Assembly: GCA_043734785.1 (NCBI GenBank)
Contig: JAYTEX010000234.1
Coordinates: 1 to 22,600 of the forward strand
Length of the DNA stretch: 22,600 nucleotides
From: CAIKBL01 sp043734785
GTDB lineage: Bacteria; Pseudomonadota; Gammaproteobacteria; Ga0077536
Direction of reading: 5' to 3'
A model generated the notes under the pieces. The model did not search any database, was not told where the DNA came from, and worked only from the letters and a program-made list of their open reading frames with translations. How positions within the stretch are numbered: the first letter of the stretch is position 1; the number at the start of each line of letters is the position of its first letter. This document shows, piece after piece, positions 7,214-14,511 of this stretch. The position numbers and the translations under genes are program-made.

Positions 7214-7630
7214 TTAGGCGACGCGCTGCGCGCAGACCTCCGGTACCCAACTCCCGCGGCGATGGTTCTGGGTCGCTACTTCACCGGGTTGGAAGCGCTC
7301 TTCGAGCAGCTTCAGGCATTTTTTTGGGTCGGCATCGCCGCACATGAAAACGTCAATGGCAGCGTAGCCAACCTCCGGCCAGGTGTGAATGGTGATGTGG
7401 CTTTCGGCCAGCACTGTCACGCCGCTCACGCCTTGCCCATCTCCGAAATGGTGAAAGTGAGAGTGGAGGATGGTCGCGCCGGCGGCGCGTGCGCCGTCTT
7501 CCAGCGCGCGGCAGATATAGTCCGGTTCCTTCAGATGCTCCGCACCCCAAAATTCGATCAACAGGTGATCGCCGGCATAACGCGCACCGTCCGCAGCGGT
7601 CTTGAAGTGGTCCAGGGAACTGTCGTTCAT
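7214..7630 (-). CDS. speD: S-adenosylmethionine decarboxylase proenzyme (class 1b)
   Basis: 138 aa. Makes decarboxylated S-adenosylmethionine, the aminopropyl donor for SpeE. The proenzyme cleaves itself at Glu76-Ser77 (AESHITIHTWPE) and turns Ser77 into the pyruvoyl cofactor; His82 and Cys97 (FMCG) are the expected acid/base residues. The frame is open to 7684, but the ATG at 7630 is chosen: it has GGGAGGG 6-12 nt upstream, overlaps the speE stop as ATGA, and gives a normal family length. It is the last gene of the operon speD paralogue-speE-speD. This copy keeps the canonical processing site and is the likely true AdoMet decarboxylase. Confidence 0.95.
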   Translation of the reverse strand: MNDSSLDHFKTAADGARYAGDHLLIEFWGAEHLKEPDYICRALEDGARAAGATILHSHFHHFGDGQGVSGVTVLAESHITIHTWPEVGYAAIDVFMCGDADPKKCLKLLEERFQPGEVATQNHRRGSWVPEVCAQRVA

Positions 7631-8499
7631 GCCAACCCTCCCGTCATTTCCTGCATCCATCGGGGTAACACGAAGCTCGCGCAATGGAGCTCCGGTGTGT
7701 AGTGCTTCGTCGCGAAGCCCGCCGCCACAAAGCGCGCCTGGAGGGAATTAAGTTCAGGCTCCAAGACTGCCACTGCGTCACTGGCAAGACCCAGGGTCAT
7801 GGTCCCGCCGTAATAGGTCGGCACGGCGATGCCGTAGCAACGCGCTTTCAGCCCTAAGCCACGCAGCGTTTGCATGCTTTGGCGTGCTTCTTCCGGTTGC
7901 AGAAAAATCACCCCATCTTGCAAAGCAAGCACGCCGCCCGGGTTCAACGCACGCCGGCATAGGTCGTAGAACGTGCGCGAGAACAAGACCTCGCCAGCGC
8001 CCACCGGATCGGTTGAATCAACCAGAATCGCGTCGTACTTGCGCGTTTCTCGCTGCATGAACTTAAACGCATCCTCGATCACGAGTTCGGCGCGGGGATC
8101 ACGATAGATGGCGCCTGCGTCGTTAAGCGAAGGCAGGTGCGTCACGCAGAAATCCACCACCGTAGGATCGATCTCGACCATATCGACGTGATCAATCGGG
8201 TGCTTGAGGACCTCGCGCAAGATGCCCCCGTCGCCGCCGCCCACGATCATCACGCGCCGTGGGCGCGCACAGGCGAACAGCGGCACGTGCGTCAGCATCT
8301 CATGGTAGATGAACTCGTCCTTTTCGGTGGTCTGGACGATTCCGTCAAGGACCAGCACCTTGCCCCATCGTTGGGTCGCGAAGATCTGGACCTTCTGGTA
8401 GGGAGTCGCGCCCTCGAACAGGAGTGCCTCGGCGGTAAAACCCTGAAAAACCTCGTCACCGTACAAGGTTTCCTGAAAGCGTATCCCCACGGTCGTCAC
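7627..8499 (-). CDS. speE: Polyamine aminopropyltransferase (spermidine synthase)
   Basis: 290 aa. Transfers the aminopropyl group from decarboxylated AdoMet to putrescine to give spermidine. The family motifs are intact: YHE at 65-67, GGGDGGILREVLKH at 87-100, VEIDP at 108-112, EDAF at 142-145 and the catalytic DSTDPVG at 161-167. The C-terminal PTYYGG is also present. The start is GTG, overlapping the stop of the upstream SpeD paralogue by 4 nt (GTGA); its own stop overlaps the speD start (ATGA). Both junctions suggest coupled translation. The substrate might also be another diamine or triamine, which cannot be settled by eye. Confidence 0.95.
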   Translation of the reverse strand: MTTVGIRFQETLYGDEVFQGFTAEALLFEGATPYQKVQIFATQRWGKVLVLDGIVQTTEKDEFIYHEMLTHVPLFACARPRRVMIVGGGDGGILREVLKHPIDHVDMVEIDPTVVDFCVTHLPSLNDAGAIYRDPRAELVIEDAFKFMQRETRKYDAILVDSTDPVGAGEVLFSRTFYDLCRRALNPGGVLALQDGVIFLQPEEARQSMQTLRGLGLKARCYGIAVPTYYGGTMTLGLASDAVAVLEPELNSLQARFVAAGFATKHYTPELHCASFVLPRWMQEMTGGLA

Positions 8500-8894
8500 A
8501 CCGCCAGTGCGAGCGCAGGCGCACCACGGCCACGTTCCAGCACGTGGATCTGAACGGTTTCCGGCGCAAAGTACTTACGGCAAACCTGCACGGCGATGTC
8601 GTTGTCGAACCGCTTGCAAGAAAAGATATCGATGTAGACCTGGCCCAGGTTCTCGGCAAAATGGGCGCAGATATTGGACGTTTCGATGAGTTGCAGCAGC
8701 GTGTAGCCCGCCGCATCGAAGGAGTGGGTGGCAAAATGCTCGAGCTGCGGTTCGCCGTAGGCTTTCATCTTGATGGCATCGATCAAATCCTTGACCCATG
8801 CACGAAGATTGTCGGCGTTTACCAGGCGATCGCGGGGACAACCGGCAAGATCTAGGACCAAATGTTGACCCCAAATCGGTGCGTCTTGATTCAT
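8496..8894 (-). CDS. SpeD paralogue: S-adenosylmethionine decarboxylase-like pyruvoyl enzyme
   Basis: 132 aa, same fold family as SpeD but clearly a different branch (N-terminus IWGQHLVLDLAGC, then LLQLIETSNICAHFAENLG). If Ser73 is lined up with the pyruvoyl serine of SpeD, then His78 and Cys93 fall at the same distances (+5 and +20) as His82 and Cys97 do in SpeD, so the catalytic set appears kept. The residue before the serine is Thr72 rather than Glu. It is the first gene of the speE-speD operon, so it works in polyamine synthesis. Some SpeD homologues are known to have become pyruvoyl-dependent ornithine or arginine decarboxylases; this one could supply putrescine or agmatine. A non-catalytic partner of SpeD is the alternative. 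ATG 8894 follows GAGGGG. Confidence 0.85.
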   Translation of the reverse strand: MNQDAPIWGQHLVLDLAGCPRDRLVNADNLRAWVKDLIDAIKMKAYGEPQLEHFATHSFDAAGYTLLQLIETSNICAHFAENLGQVYIDIFSCKRFDNDIAVQVCRKYFAPETVQIHVLERGRGAPALALAV

Positions 8895-9007
8895 GTATAG
8901 AACCCCTCGTAGTTAAAAGTTGAGCATGACCCCACCACGAGTACAGCGCCTCTGCCAGCGCTGCGAAGTTTCTAACTTGGCCGCGGGCTACTTGAGGAGC
9001 CTCCTCG

Positions 9008-9036
9008 ATAATTCGCTTGTCCGGCTACTGGAACAA
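9008..9036 (-). promoter_or_regulatory. Candidate sigma-70 promoter of the polyamine operon
   Basis: On the minus strand TTGTTC (9036-9031), a 17-nt spacer, and AATTAT (9013-9008) resemble sigma-70 elements, with the -10 matching four of six bases. The leader to the ATG at 8894 would be about 105 nt. A small GAGGAG/CTCCTC hairpin (8994-9006) lies at the expected transcript start. The rest of 8895-9144 holds nothing I can name. Confidence 0.35.
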
Positions 9037-9144
9037 CTCACAAAGCCTCCGACCTATTGCAGAGCGCGCAATTTACACTTTTCGTTCTTGATTGCAAGAA
9101 AAAGTATTGGCCACGATGCACGCGTTTTACCGGGAGCCGGGGCG

Positions 9145-9831
9145 TCAAATCCGCGGGGGACAAGCTGGAAGCCATGCGAGCAGTTCACGCAGTGCGGGCA
9201 AGTAACCACTGACATTGAAATGATCGATGCCCTCGAGCACCTTGAAGGCGAGTGGGCACTGGTTCGCGCGCAGGGTTTCCAGTCTTGGTTGCAGCGTTTC
9301 ACTCGGGAATAAGCGATCACCGTTTGAATGCAGCACATGGGTAGGGGTCGTGAAAGTCACCAGCGAATCGGGGATCTGACCGGCGATGGGGACCGCTGCT
9401 GCAAAGGCTAGGTCGGTTTGCTGCAGAAAATACCAGCACCCGATCGCGCCGAGACTGTAACCGACGAGGTAGCGGGCACGCTCGGCGGTGGCGTAGTGCG
9501 CCTCGATGCGCTGCAAAAGGCCGCGCACGGCGCGAGAATTGGCGGGCGACTGCCACTCTCCACCCTGGCTGACAGGGGCGACGAACACCGCGTTGAGTGT
9601 CTGCCAGGCCGGCACTATCAATTGCTCCAACAACCCGCGACCGTAGTAGCCGACGGGCGGACCGCCGTAATGCAAGGCCATGACCAAGGGCGCGGCACGC
9701 GGCGTCGCCGGCAGATGGAGGGTGACGGCGATCGGCGCGCCGTCCACGTCCACGATGAGGTCATGATAGCCGGGGGTAGACGGTAGCGGTGAGGTGTTAG
9801 GCATGGAATGGCTTTTATCAGAGGCACTCAT
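9145..9831 (-). CDS. Alpha/beta-hydrolase (esterase or dienelactone-hydrolase-like)
   Basis: 228 aa, cytoplasmic, alpha/beta-hydrolase fold. The nucleophile elbow GYSLGAIG places the serine at 126. Asp172 (SNGDRLFP) and His204 (GIDHFN) complete a plausible triad in the right order, and HYGG at 54-57 suits the oxyanion loop. It resembles small predicted esterases and PHB-depolymerase-like serine hydrolases; the substrate is unknown. A second possible start, Met10 (9804), would remove a poorly conserved N-terminus; neither start has a strong ribosome binding site. It lies 39 nt downstream of bcp in the same direction and may be the third gene of a cupin-bcp-hydrolase unit. Confidence 0.8.
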   Translation of the reverse strand: MSASDKSHSMPNTSPLPSTPGYHDLIVDVDGAPIAVTLHLPATPRAAPLVMALHYGGPPVGYYGRGLLEQLIVPAWQTLNAVFVAPVSQGGEWQSPANSRAVRGLLQRIEAHYATAERARYLVGYSLGAIGCWYFLQQTDLAFAAAVPIAGQIPDSLVTFTTPTHVLHSNGDRLFPSETLQPRLETLRANQCPLAFKVLEGIDHFNVSGYLPALRELLAWLPACPPRI

Positions 9832-9870
9832 CCCGGTGCCGCAGGCATCGTCGCCTCGCGTGGAGACACC

Positions 9871-10338
9871 CTAACCCGCTTCCAGCGCCGCCAATACGGA
9901 GGCCGGATGCGTTTCGGCTTTGGGCACTTTCCGCCAGTGTTTGCGCACCTTGCCGTCGGCGCCGATCCATACTGTGGAGCGGATAACGCCGATAGTTTTC
10001 TTGCCGTACAGCATCTTTTCGCCATAGGCCGCGTACTGCTCCATGACCTTGCGTTCAGGATCGGAGAGCAGAATGAAGGGCAGACTGTACTTACTCGCAA
10101 ATGCGGCATGGGATGCGCTGCCGTCTGCTGAAATGCCGAGCACGACCACCTTGCGCTTCGCGAGCGCTGCCCAGTGATCGCGAAACCCGCAAGCTTCCTT
10201 GGTACAGCCGGGCGTGTCGTCTTTCGGATAGAAATACACGATCACCTCGTGTCCTTTGAACTCCGCCAGCGAGCGCTCCGTGCCGGTTTGATCCAGCAAC
10301 GTAAAAGCGGGTGCGGCCTTGCCTTCCTCAATCGCCAT
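9871..10338 (-). CDS. bcp: Thioredoxin-dependent thiol peroxidase (Bcp/PrxQ)
   Basis: 155 aa, atypical 2-Cys peroxiredoxin of the PrxQ class that reduces hydrogen peroxide and organic hydroperoxides. The peroxidatic Cys45 (TPGCTKEACGFRD) and the resolving Cys50 four residues on give the standard intramolecular pair. Length is normal for Bcp. The start overlaps the end of the cupin gene by 11 nt, and its AAGGAGG ribosome binding site is inside the last cupin codons, so the two are surely co-transcribed. Regulation is not visible here. Confidence 0.95.
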   Translation of the reverse strand: MAIEEGKAAPAFTLLDQTGTERSLAEFKGHEVIVYFYPKDDTPGCTKEACGFRDHWAALAKRKVVVLGISADGSASHAAFASKYSLPFILLSDPERKVMEQYAAYGEKMLYGKKTIGVIRSTVWIGADGKVRKHWRKVPKAETHPASVLAALEAG

Positions 10339-10867
10339 CCGGGCCTCCTTTTTTAATCGCGCGCCGATAACTTTGCGTCATATACTCGTCGAAGTCGGCA
10401 GGCGCGATCTCTTCGGCGTCGGCAGTGTCGTACACTTCCATGTGTTCTCCACGGCGAAACATTCGCTTGCCGAGGCGCGGAAAGTCCGCGATATCGATCT
10501 CACTGCGTTCGCCCCCTAGCAGACACACAAGACTCTTGCTAAACGGGTTGCGCAACTGGTGCGGCACGGAAGGCGCCGAAAATCCAACGAAGTCACCGAC
10601 CCCCAGCAGGTGTTCGGCGCCATCAATTTCGATCACGCCCTGGCCTTGCAGCACGTATATCCACTCTTCCTCACAATGCCGCGTGTGGTAGGGAGAAGCT
10701 TCCGTGCCGGGCGTGAGCCTGATCAAATTCACGCGCGAGCGGGTCAGGCCCACCAATCGATCAAGCTGCGTACCGGGCACGATAGCACCTGGATTCCACA
10801 CCTGCGCGATCGTTTGGCGGAACTCGAACGCTTTCTCGGCACGGACGATGGGTTCTTTTTCTTCCAT
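10328..10867 (-). CDS. Cupin-domain protein
   Basis: 179 aa, a single cupin_2-type barrel. Likely metal ligands are His61, His64 and Glu68 (PYHTRHCEEEWIYVLQGQG, motif 1) and His103 (SVPHQLRN, motif 2), so it probably binds Fe, Mn or Ni. Many such small cupins are dioxygenases, isomerases or sugar-binding proteins; the reaction here cannot be assigned. Its 3' end overlaps bcp and carries the bcp ribosome binding site, which ties it to peroxide defence or to an oxygen-dependent reaction. On the minus strand TGCTATGCT (10971-10963), an extended -10 sequence, lies about 95 nt upstream in the 192-nt gap below pyruvate carboxylase and could be its promoter, at low confidence. Confidence 0.85.
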   Translation of the reverse strand: MEEKEPIVRAEKAFEFRQTIAQVWNPGAIVPGTQLDRLVGLTRSRVNLIRLTPGTEASPYHTRHCEEEWIYVLQGQGVIEIDGAEHLLGVGDFVGFSAPSVPHQLRNPFSKSLVCLLGGERSEIDIADFPRLGKRMFRRGEHMEVYDTADAEEIAPADFDEYMTQSYRRAIKKGGPDGD

Positions 10868-11059
10868 AAGGCTCGGCGTCTAATTTGGCGCACCGCGGCT
10901 GTGCGCGAGGTGAAGGGTAGGGCGAAGTGTTCGAACTTGTAATGCCAGCCAGCTGTCCGGCGAGCATAGCACTGTGCTGCGCGTTGAACGCCCTGCGTTT
11001 ACAGCGGACGCCGAATGAGATAGCGCTAGCCCACCGCCGCAGTCGCGGCCTCCGCGCAA

Positions 11060-14000
11060 TCAATCGGTCACGACGAGCAGGTCTTTGGCATCGACCTGCT
11101 GACCGATTGAGACCGTAATCTGCTTGATCTGTCCGGTCTGTTCCGCCCGAATGGAGGTCTGCATCTTCATCGCCTCTAGTGTCATCAAGACGTCGCCGCG
11201 CGCCACGATATCGCCCACCTTCACTGTAATCTGGGTGATCACGCCCGGCATCGGCGCTCCCAATTGCTGGGGGTTGTCGCGTTCGGCTTTGGGCTGCGCC
11301 GCGCGCGGTTTCAAGTGGGTAAGGTCCGCGACCTTGATCGGGCGCGGTTGTCCATTGAGTTCAAAAAATACCGCGCGATGATGGTCATCATGCGGGTCAC
11401 TGCTGCCCACGTAGCGAATGATGAGTGCTTTGCCGCGCCCCATCACGACATTGATTTCCTGGCCTGCGTCCATGCCATAGAAAAATACAGAGGTGGGCAG
11501 CGGGGTGAGATCGCCGAACTCCCGCTGCGACTCGGCGTAGTCGGCAAAGACTTTGGGATACATTAGATAGGACGCCAGCTCCGCGTCCGAAATCGTGCGT
11601 TGCACTCGGCGTTCGGCCTCCAGGCGCGCCTGCGCAAGGTCAACGCTTGGCATGTTGGCACCCGGCCGCTCGACCAGTGGCGCGGCCCCTTTCAGTACTT
11701 TGCGTTGTAGGGCCGCTGGAAAGCCCTGGTATGGCTGGCCCAGATCACCGCGGAAAAAGGACACCACCGATTCCGGAAAGGTGATTTCTATATCCTCGGC
11801 TTCGACTTCCTCTCGCGTGAGTCCGCTGGTGACCATCATCAGGGCCATGTCGCCGACCACTTTCGAGCTTGGCGTCACTTTGATGATGTCGCCGAACATC
11901 TCGTTGACCTGCGAATACGCTTTGGCGACGTCCGGCCAGTGCGCGGCGGAGATGCCGAGCGACAGCGCCTGCTCACGCAGATTCGTGTATTGACCGCCAG
12001 GCATGCCATGCACATAAACTTCAGAGGCGCCCGCACGGATTTCGCTTTCAAACGCCGTGTAACCACTGCGCACCTGTTCCCAGTAACTCGAGAGCGTACG
12101 GATTCGATCGGGATTGAGACCGCTGTCGCGCGGGCCATGCCGTAATGCCTCGACGATCGATCCGAGGTTGGGCTGCGAGGTGAGTCCGCTGAAGGCATCC
12201 ATCGCTGCATCGACGGCGTCAGCGCCAGCCTCAACCGCAGCCAGCACACTGGCGGCCGAGATACCGCTGGTATCGTGGGTGTGGAAATGGATCGGCAGTC
12301 CGACCTCTTGTTTCAAGGTCTTGACCAAGGTGTAGGCCGCGGCAGGGCGACACAATCCCGCCATGTCCTTGATGCCAATCACGTGCGCGCCTGCACGTTC
12401 CAGATCCTTGGCAATGCCGACGTAATACTTGAGATCGTACTTGGTGCACGTCGGATCACTCAAATTGCCCGTGTAGCAAATTGCCGCTTCGGCAAGTTTG
12501 CCGGTGGCGACCACCGCGTCAATCGCCACTCGCATGTTCTCGACCCAATTAAGCGAATCGAAGATGCGAAACACATCGATTCCTTCGCGCGCCGCCTGTT
12601 GCACGAAATATTCAACGACATTGTCCGGGTAATTGGTGTAGCCGACGGCATTGGACGCGCGTAGCAGCATTTGCAGCAGTACGTTGGGGATCCGTTCGCG
12701 CAATCCGCGCAGGCGCTGCCATGGACATTCATGGAGAAAGCGCATCGCGACATCGAAGGTTGCCCCCCCCCAGCATTCGATGGAAAACAAGTCGGGCAAC
12801 AGCTGGGCGTAAGCGCCCGCCACCTGAAGCATGTCATAACTGCGCATGCGGGTCGCGAGCAACGACTGATGCGCATCACGGAACGTCGTGTCGGTCATCA
12901 GCACGCGGGGCTGCGCTAGCATCCAATCAGCGAATTTAGCGGGTCCCAGCTGAGCCAGCAGTTGGCGAGTGCCGGTGGGCGGCAGATCGCGCGACACGGC
13001 AGGCGCCTCCGGGATGGTGAGTGACGATGGGCGCGGACGTCCTTTGACCGCGCCGTTGCCGTTCACAATCACTTCGCCGATAAAACGCAACAACGGAGTT
13101 GAGAAATCCTGCCGGTGCTCGAAATCAAAGAGCTCGGGTGTGGTATCGATGAAGGTGGTGCAATAACGCGCGGCGATAAAGTCTGGATGGCGTAGAAGCT
13201 GCTCCAGGAACCGCAGGTTGGTCACCACGCCGCGCACGCGAAACTCGCGCAAGGCACGCAACATGCGCGCCGTGGTTTCATCGGGCGTGGTGCCCCAGGC
13301 CGTGACCTTGACCAACAGCGAATCGTAGAAACGGGTGATCTGCGCGCCTGAGTAAGCGGTGCCGGCGTCCAGGCGAATCCCGAACCCGGCTGAGCTGCGA
13401 TAGGCCGTAATCGTGCCGTAATCAGGAATAAAATTGTTTTCGGGATCTTCAGTGGTGACCCGGCATTGCATGGCGTATCCATTGCAGCGGATCTCTGCCT
13501 GAAGTGGCACTCCGCTTTCGATATCGCCGATCGCCGCGCCTTCGGCAATCCGAATCTGTGCCTTGACGATATCTATCCCCGTGATTTCCTCGGTGACCGT
13601 ATGTTCGACCTGAATCCGCGGATTGACTTCGATGAAATAGACCTCTCCAGTGTCGGCGTTCTGTAGAAACTCCACGGTGCCGGCGTTGGAGTATTCGGCC
13701 GCGCGACACAGCTTGATTGCGGATTCACAGACAGTGGCGCGCTGCACCTCGTTCAGGAACATCGAAGGCGCGCGCTCGACAATTTTCTGATTGCGGCGCT
13801 GGACCGTGCAGTCACGATCAAACAGATGGACCAGGTTGCCGTGGGTGTCGCCGATAATCTGCACTTCAATATGGCGCGCGCGGCGAATCAGTTTTTCAAG
13901 GTAGACCTCGCCGTTGCCGAAAGCCTGTTCGGCCTCGTGGCGTCCGACGGACACCATTTCCAGGAGGGACCCTTCGTCTTCAATGACGCGCATTCCGCGT

Positions 14001-14503
14001 CCGCCGCCGCCCCACGACGCCTTGAGCATCAGCGGATAGCCGACATGGGCGGCGAGGGCACGAATCTCCGCCGGGTCGTCTGGCAGGGGGCCCGTGGCCG
14101 GCATCACCGCGACCCCGGAAGATTCCGCCAGTCGACGCGCGGCCACTTTATTGCCCAAGGTGCGCATGACAGCAGGCGTCGGGCCGATGAAGATTAAGCC
14201 TGCAGTGGCACAAGCTTCGGCAAATTCTGGCCGCTCAGACAGGAATCCATAGCCCGGATGAACGGCATCAGCGCCCGCTTCCAGCGCAATTCGGATGATA
14301 TCGTCGCTGTCCAGGTAAGCTTGAACCGGGGTTTTGCCCTTGCCGACCAGAAACGCTTCATCCATCTTGAAGCGGTGCAAGGCAAAGCGATCCTCTTGCG
14401 AATAGATCGCGATGCTTTCGATTTCGAGTTCGGCGGCGGCGCGCATGACCCTGATGGCGATTTCGCCACGATTGGCCACCAACAGACGTTTTATTTTGCG
14501 CAT
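11060..14503 (-). CDS. pyc: Pyruvate carboxylase (single chain)
   Basis: 1147 aa from the chosen start. Carboxylates pyruvate to oxaloacetate with ATP, bicarbonate and biotin, refilling the TCA cycle. Order: biotin carboxylase domain (about 1-450; KRLLVANRGEIAIRV, HPGYGFLSE, the ATP-grasp glycine loop GGGGRGM, VNPRIQVEHTVTE), carboxyltransferase domain (about 530-810; MTDTTFRDAHQSLLATRM, CWGGATFD, GIKDMAGLC with the carbamylated Lys, HFHTHDTSG metal site), the PYC/OADA-type domain, and biotinyl domain (about 1075-1147) with biotin on Lys1113 in EAMKM. The frame is open to 14650, but family similarity begins at the ATG at 14503. A run of nine G in the coding strand (12763-12771) lies in the carboxyltransferase part. 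The gene is head to head with a peptidase gene. Confidence 0.96.
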   Translation of the reverse strand: MRKIKRLLVANRGEIAIRVMRAAAELEIESIAIYSQEDRFALHRFKMDEAFLVGKGKTPVQAYLDSDDIIRIALEAGADAVHPGYGFLSERPEFAEACATAGLIFIGPTPAVMRTLGNKVAARRLAESSGVAVMPATGPLPDDPAEIRALAAHVGYPLMLKASWGGGGRGMRVIEDEGSLLEMVSVGRHEAEQAFGNGEVYLEKLIRRARHIEVQIIGDTHGNLVHLFDRDCTVQRRNQKIVERAPSMFLNEVQRATVCESAIKLCRAAEYSNAGTVEFLQNADTGEVYFIEVNPRIQVEHTVTEEITGIDIVKAQIRIAEGAAIGDIESGVPLQAEIRCNGYAMQCRVTTEDPENNFIPDYGTITAYRSSAGFGIRLDAGTAYSGAQITRFYDSLLVKVTAWGTTPDETTARMLRALREFRVRGVVTNLRFLEQLLRHPDFIAARYCTTFIDTTPELFDFEHRQDFSTPLLRFIGEVIVNGNGAVKGRPRPSSLTIPEAPAVSRDLPPTGTRQLLAQLGPAKFADWMLAQPRVLMTDTTFRDAHQSLLATRMRSYDMLQVAGAYAQLLPDLFSIECWGGATFDVAMRFLHECPWQRLRGLRERIPNVLLQMLLRASNAVGYTNYPDNVVEYFVQQAAREGIDVFRIFDSLNWVENMRVAIDAVVATGKLAEAAICYTGNLSDPTCTKYDLKYYVGIAKDLERAGAHVIGIKDMAGLCRPAAAYTLVKTLKQEVGLPIHFHTHDTSGISAASVLAAVEAGADAVDAAMDAFSGLTSQPNLGSIVEALRHGPRDSGLNPDRIRTLSSYWEQVRSGYTAFESEIRAGASEVYVHGMPGGQYTNLREQALSLGISAAHWPDVAKAYSQVNEMFGDIIKVTPSSKVVGDMALMMVTSGLTREEVEAEDIEITFPESVVSFFRGDLGQPYQGFPAALQRKVLKGAAPLVERPGANMPSVDLAQARLEAERRVQRTISDAELASYLMYPKVFADYAESQREFGDLTPLPTSVFFYGMDAGQEINVVMGRGKALIIRYVGSSDPHDDHHRAVFFELNGQPRPIKVADLTHLKPRAAQPKAERDNPQQLGAPMPGVITQITVKVGDIVARGDVLMTLEAMKMQTSIRAEQTGQIKQITVSIGQQVDAKDLLVVTD

Positions 14504-14511
14504 GATGTTTA

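Noticed and set aside
7631..7684. Upstream ATG giving SpeD 18 more residues
   Set aside because: The inner ATG has a strong ribosome binding site and the usual ATGA overlap with speE.
9059..9108. TTCTTG-ATTG-CAAGAA hairpin as a terminator of the alpha/beta-hydrolase gene
   Set aside because: Only a 6-bp stem and no U-tract on the minus strand.
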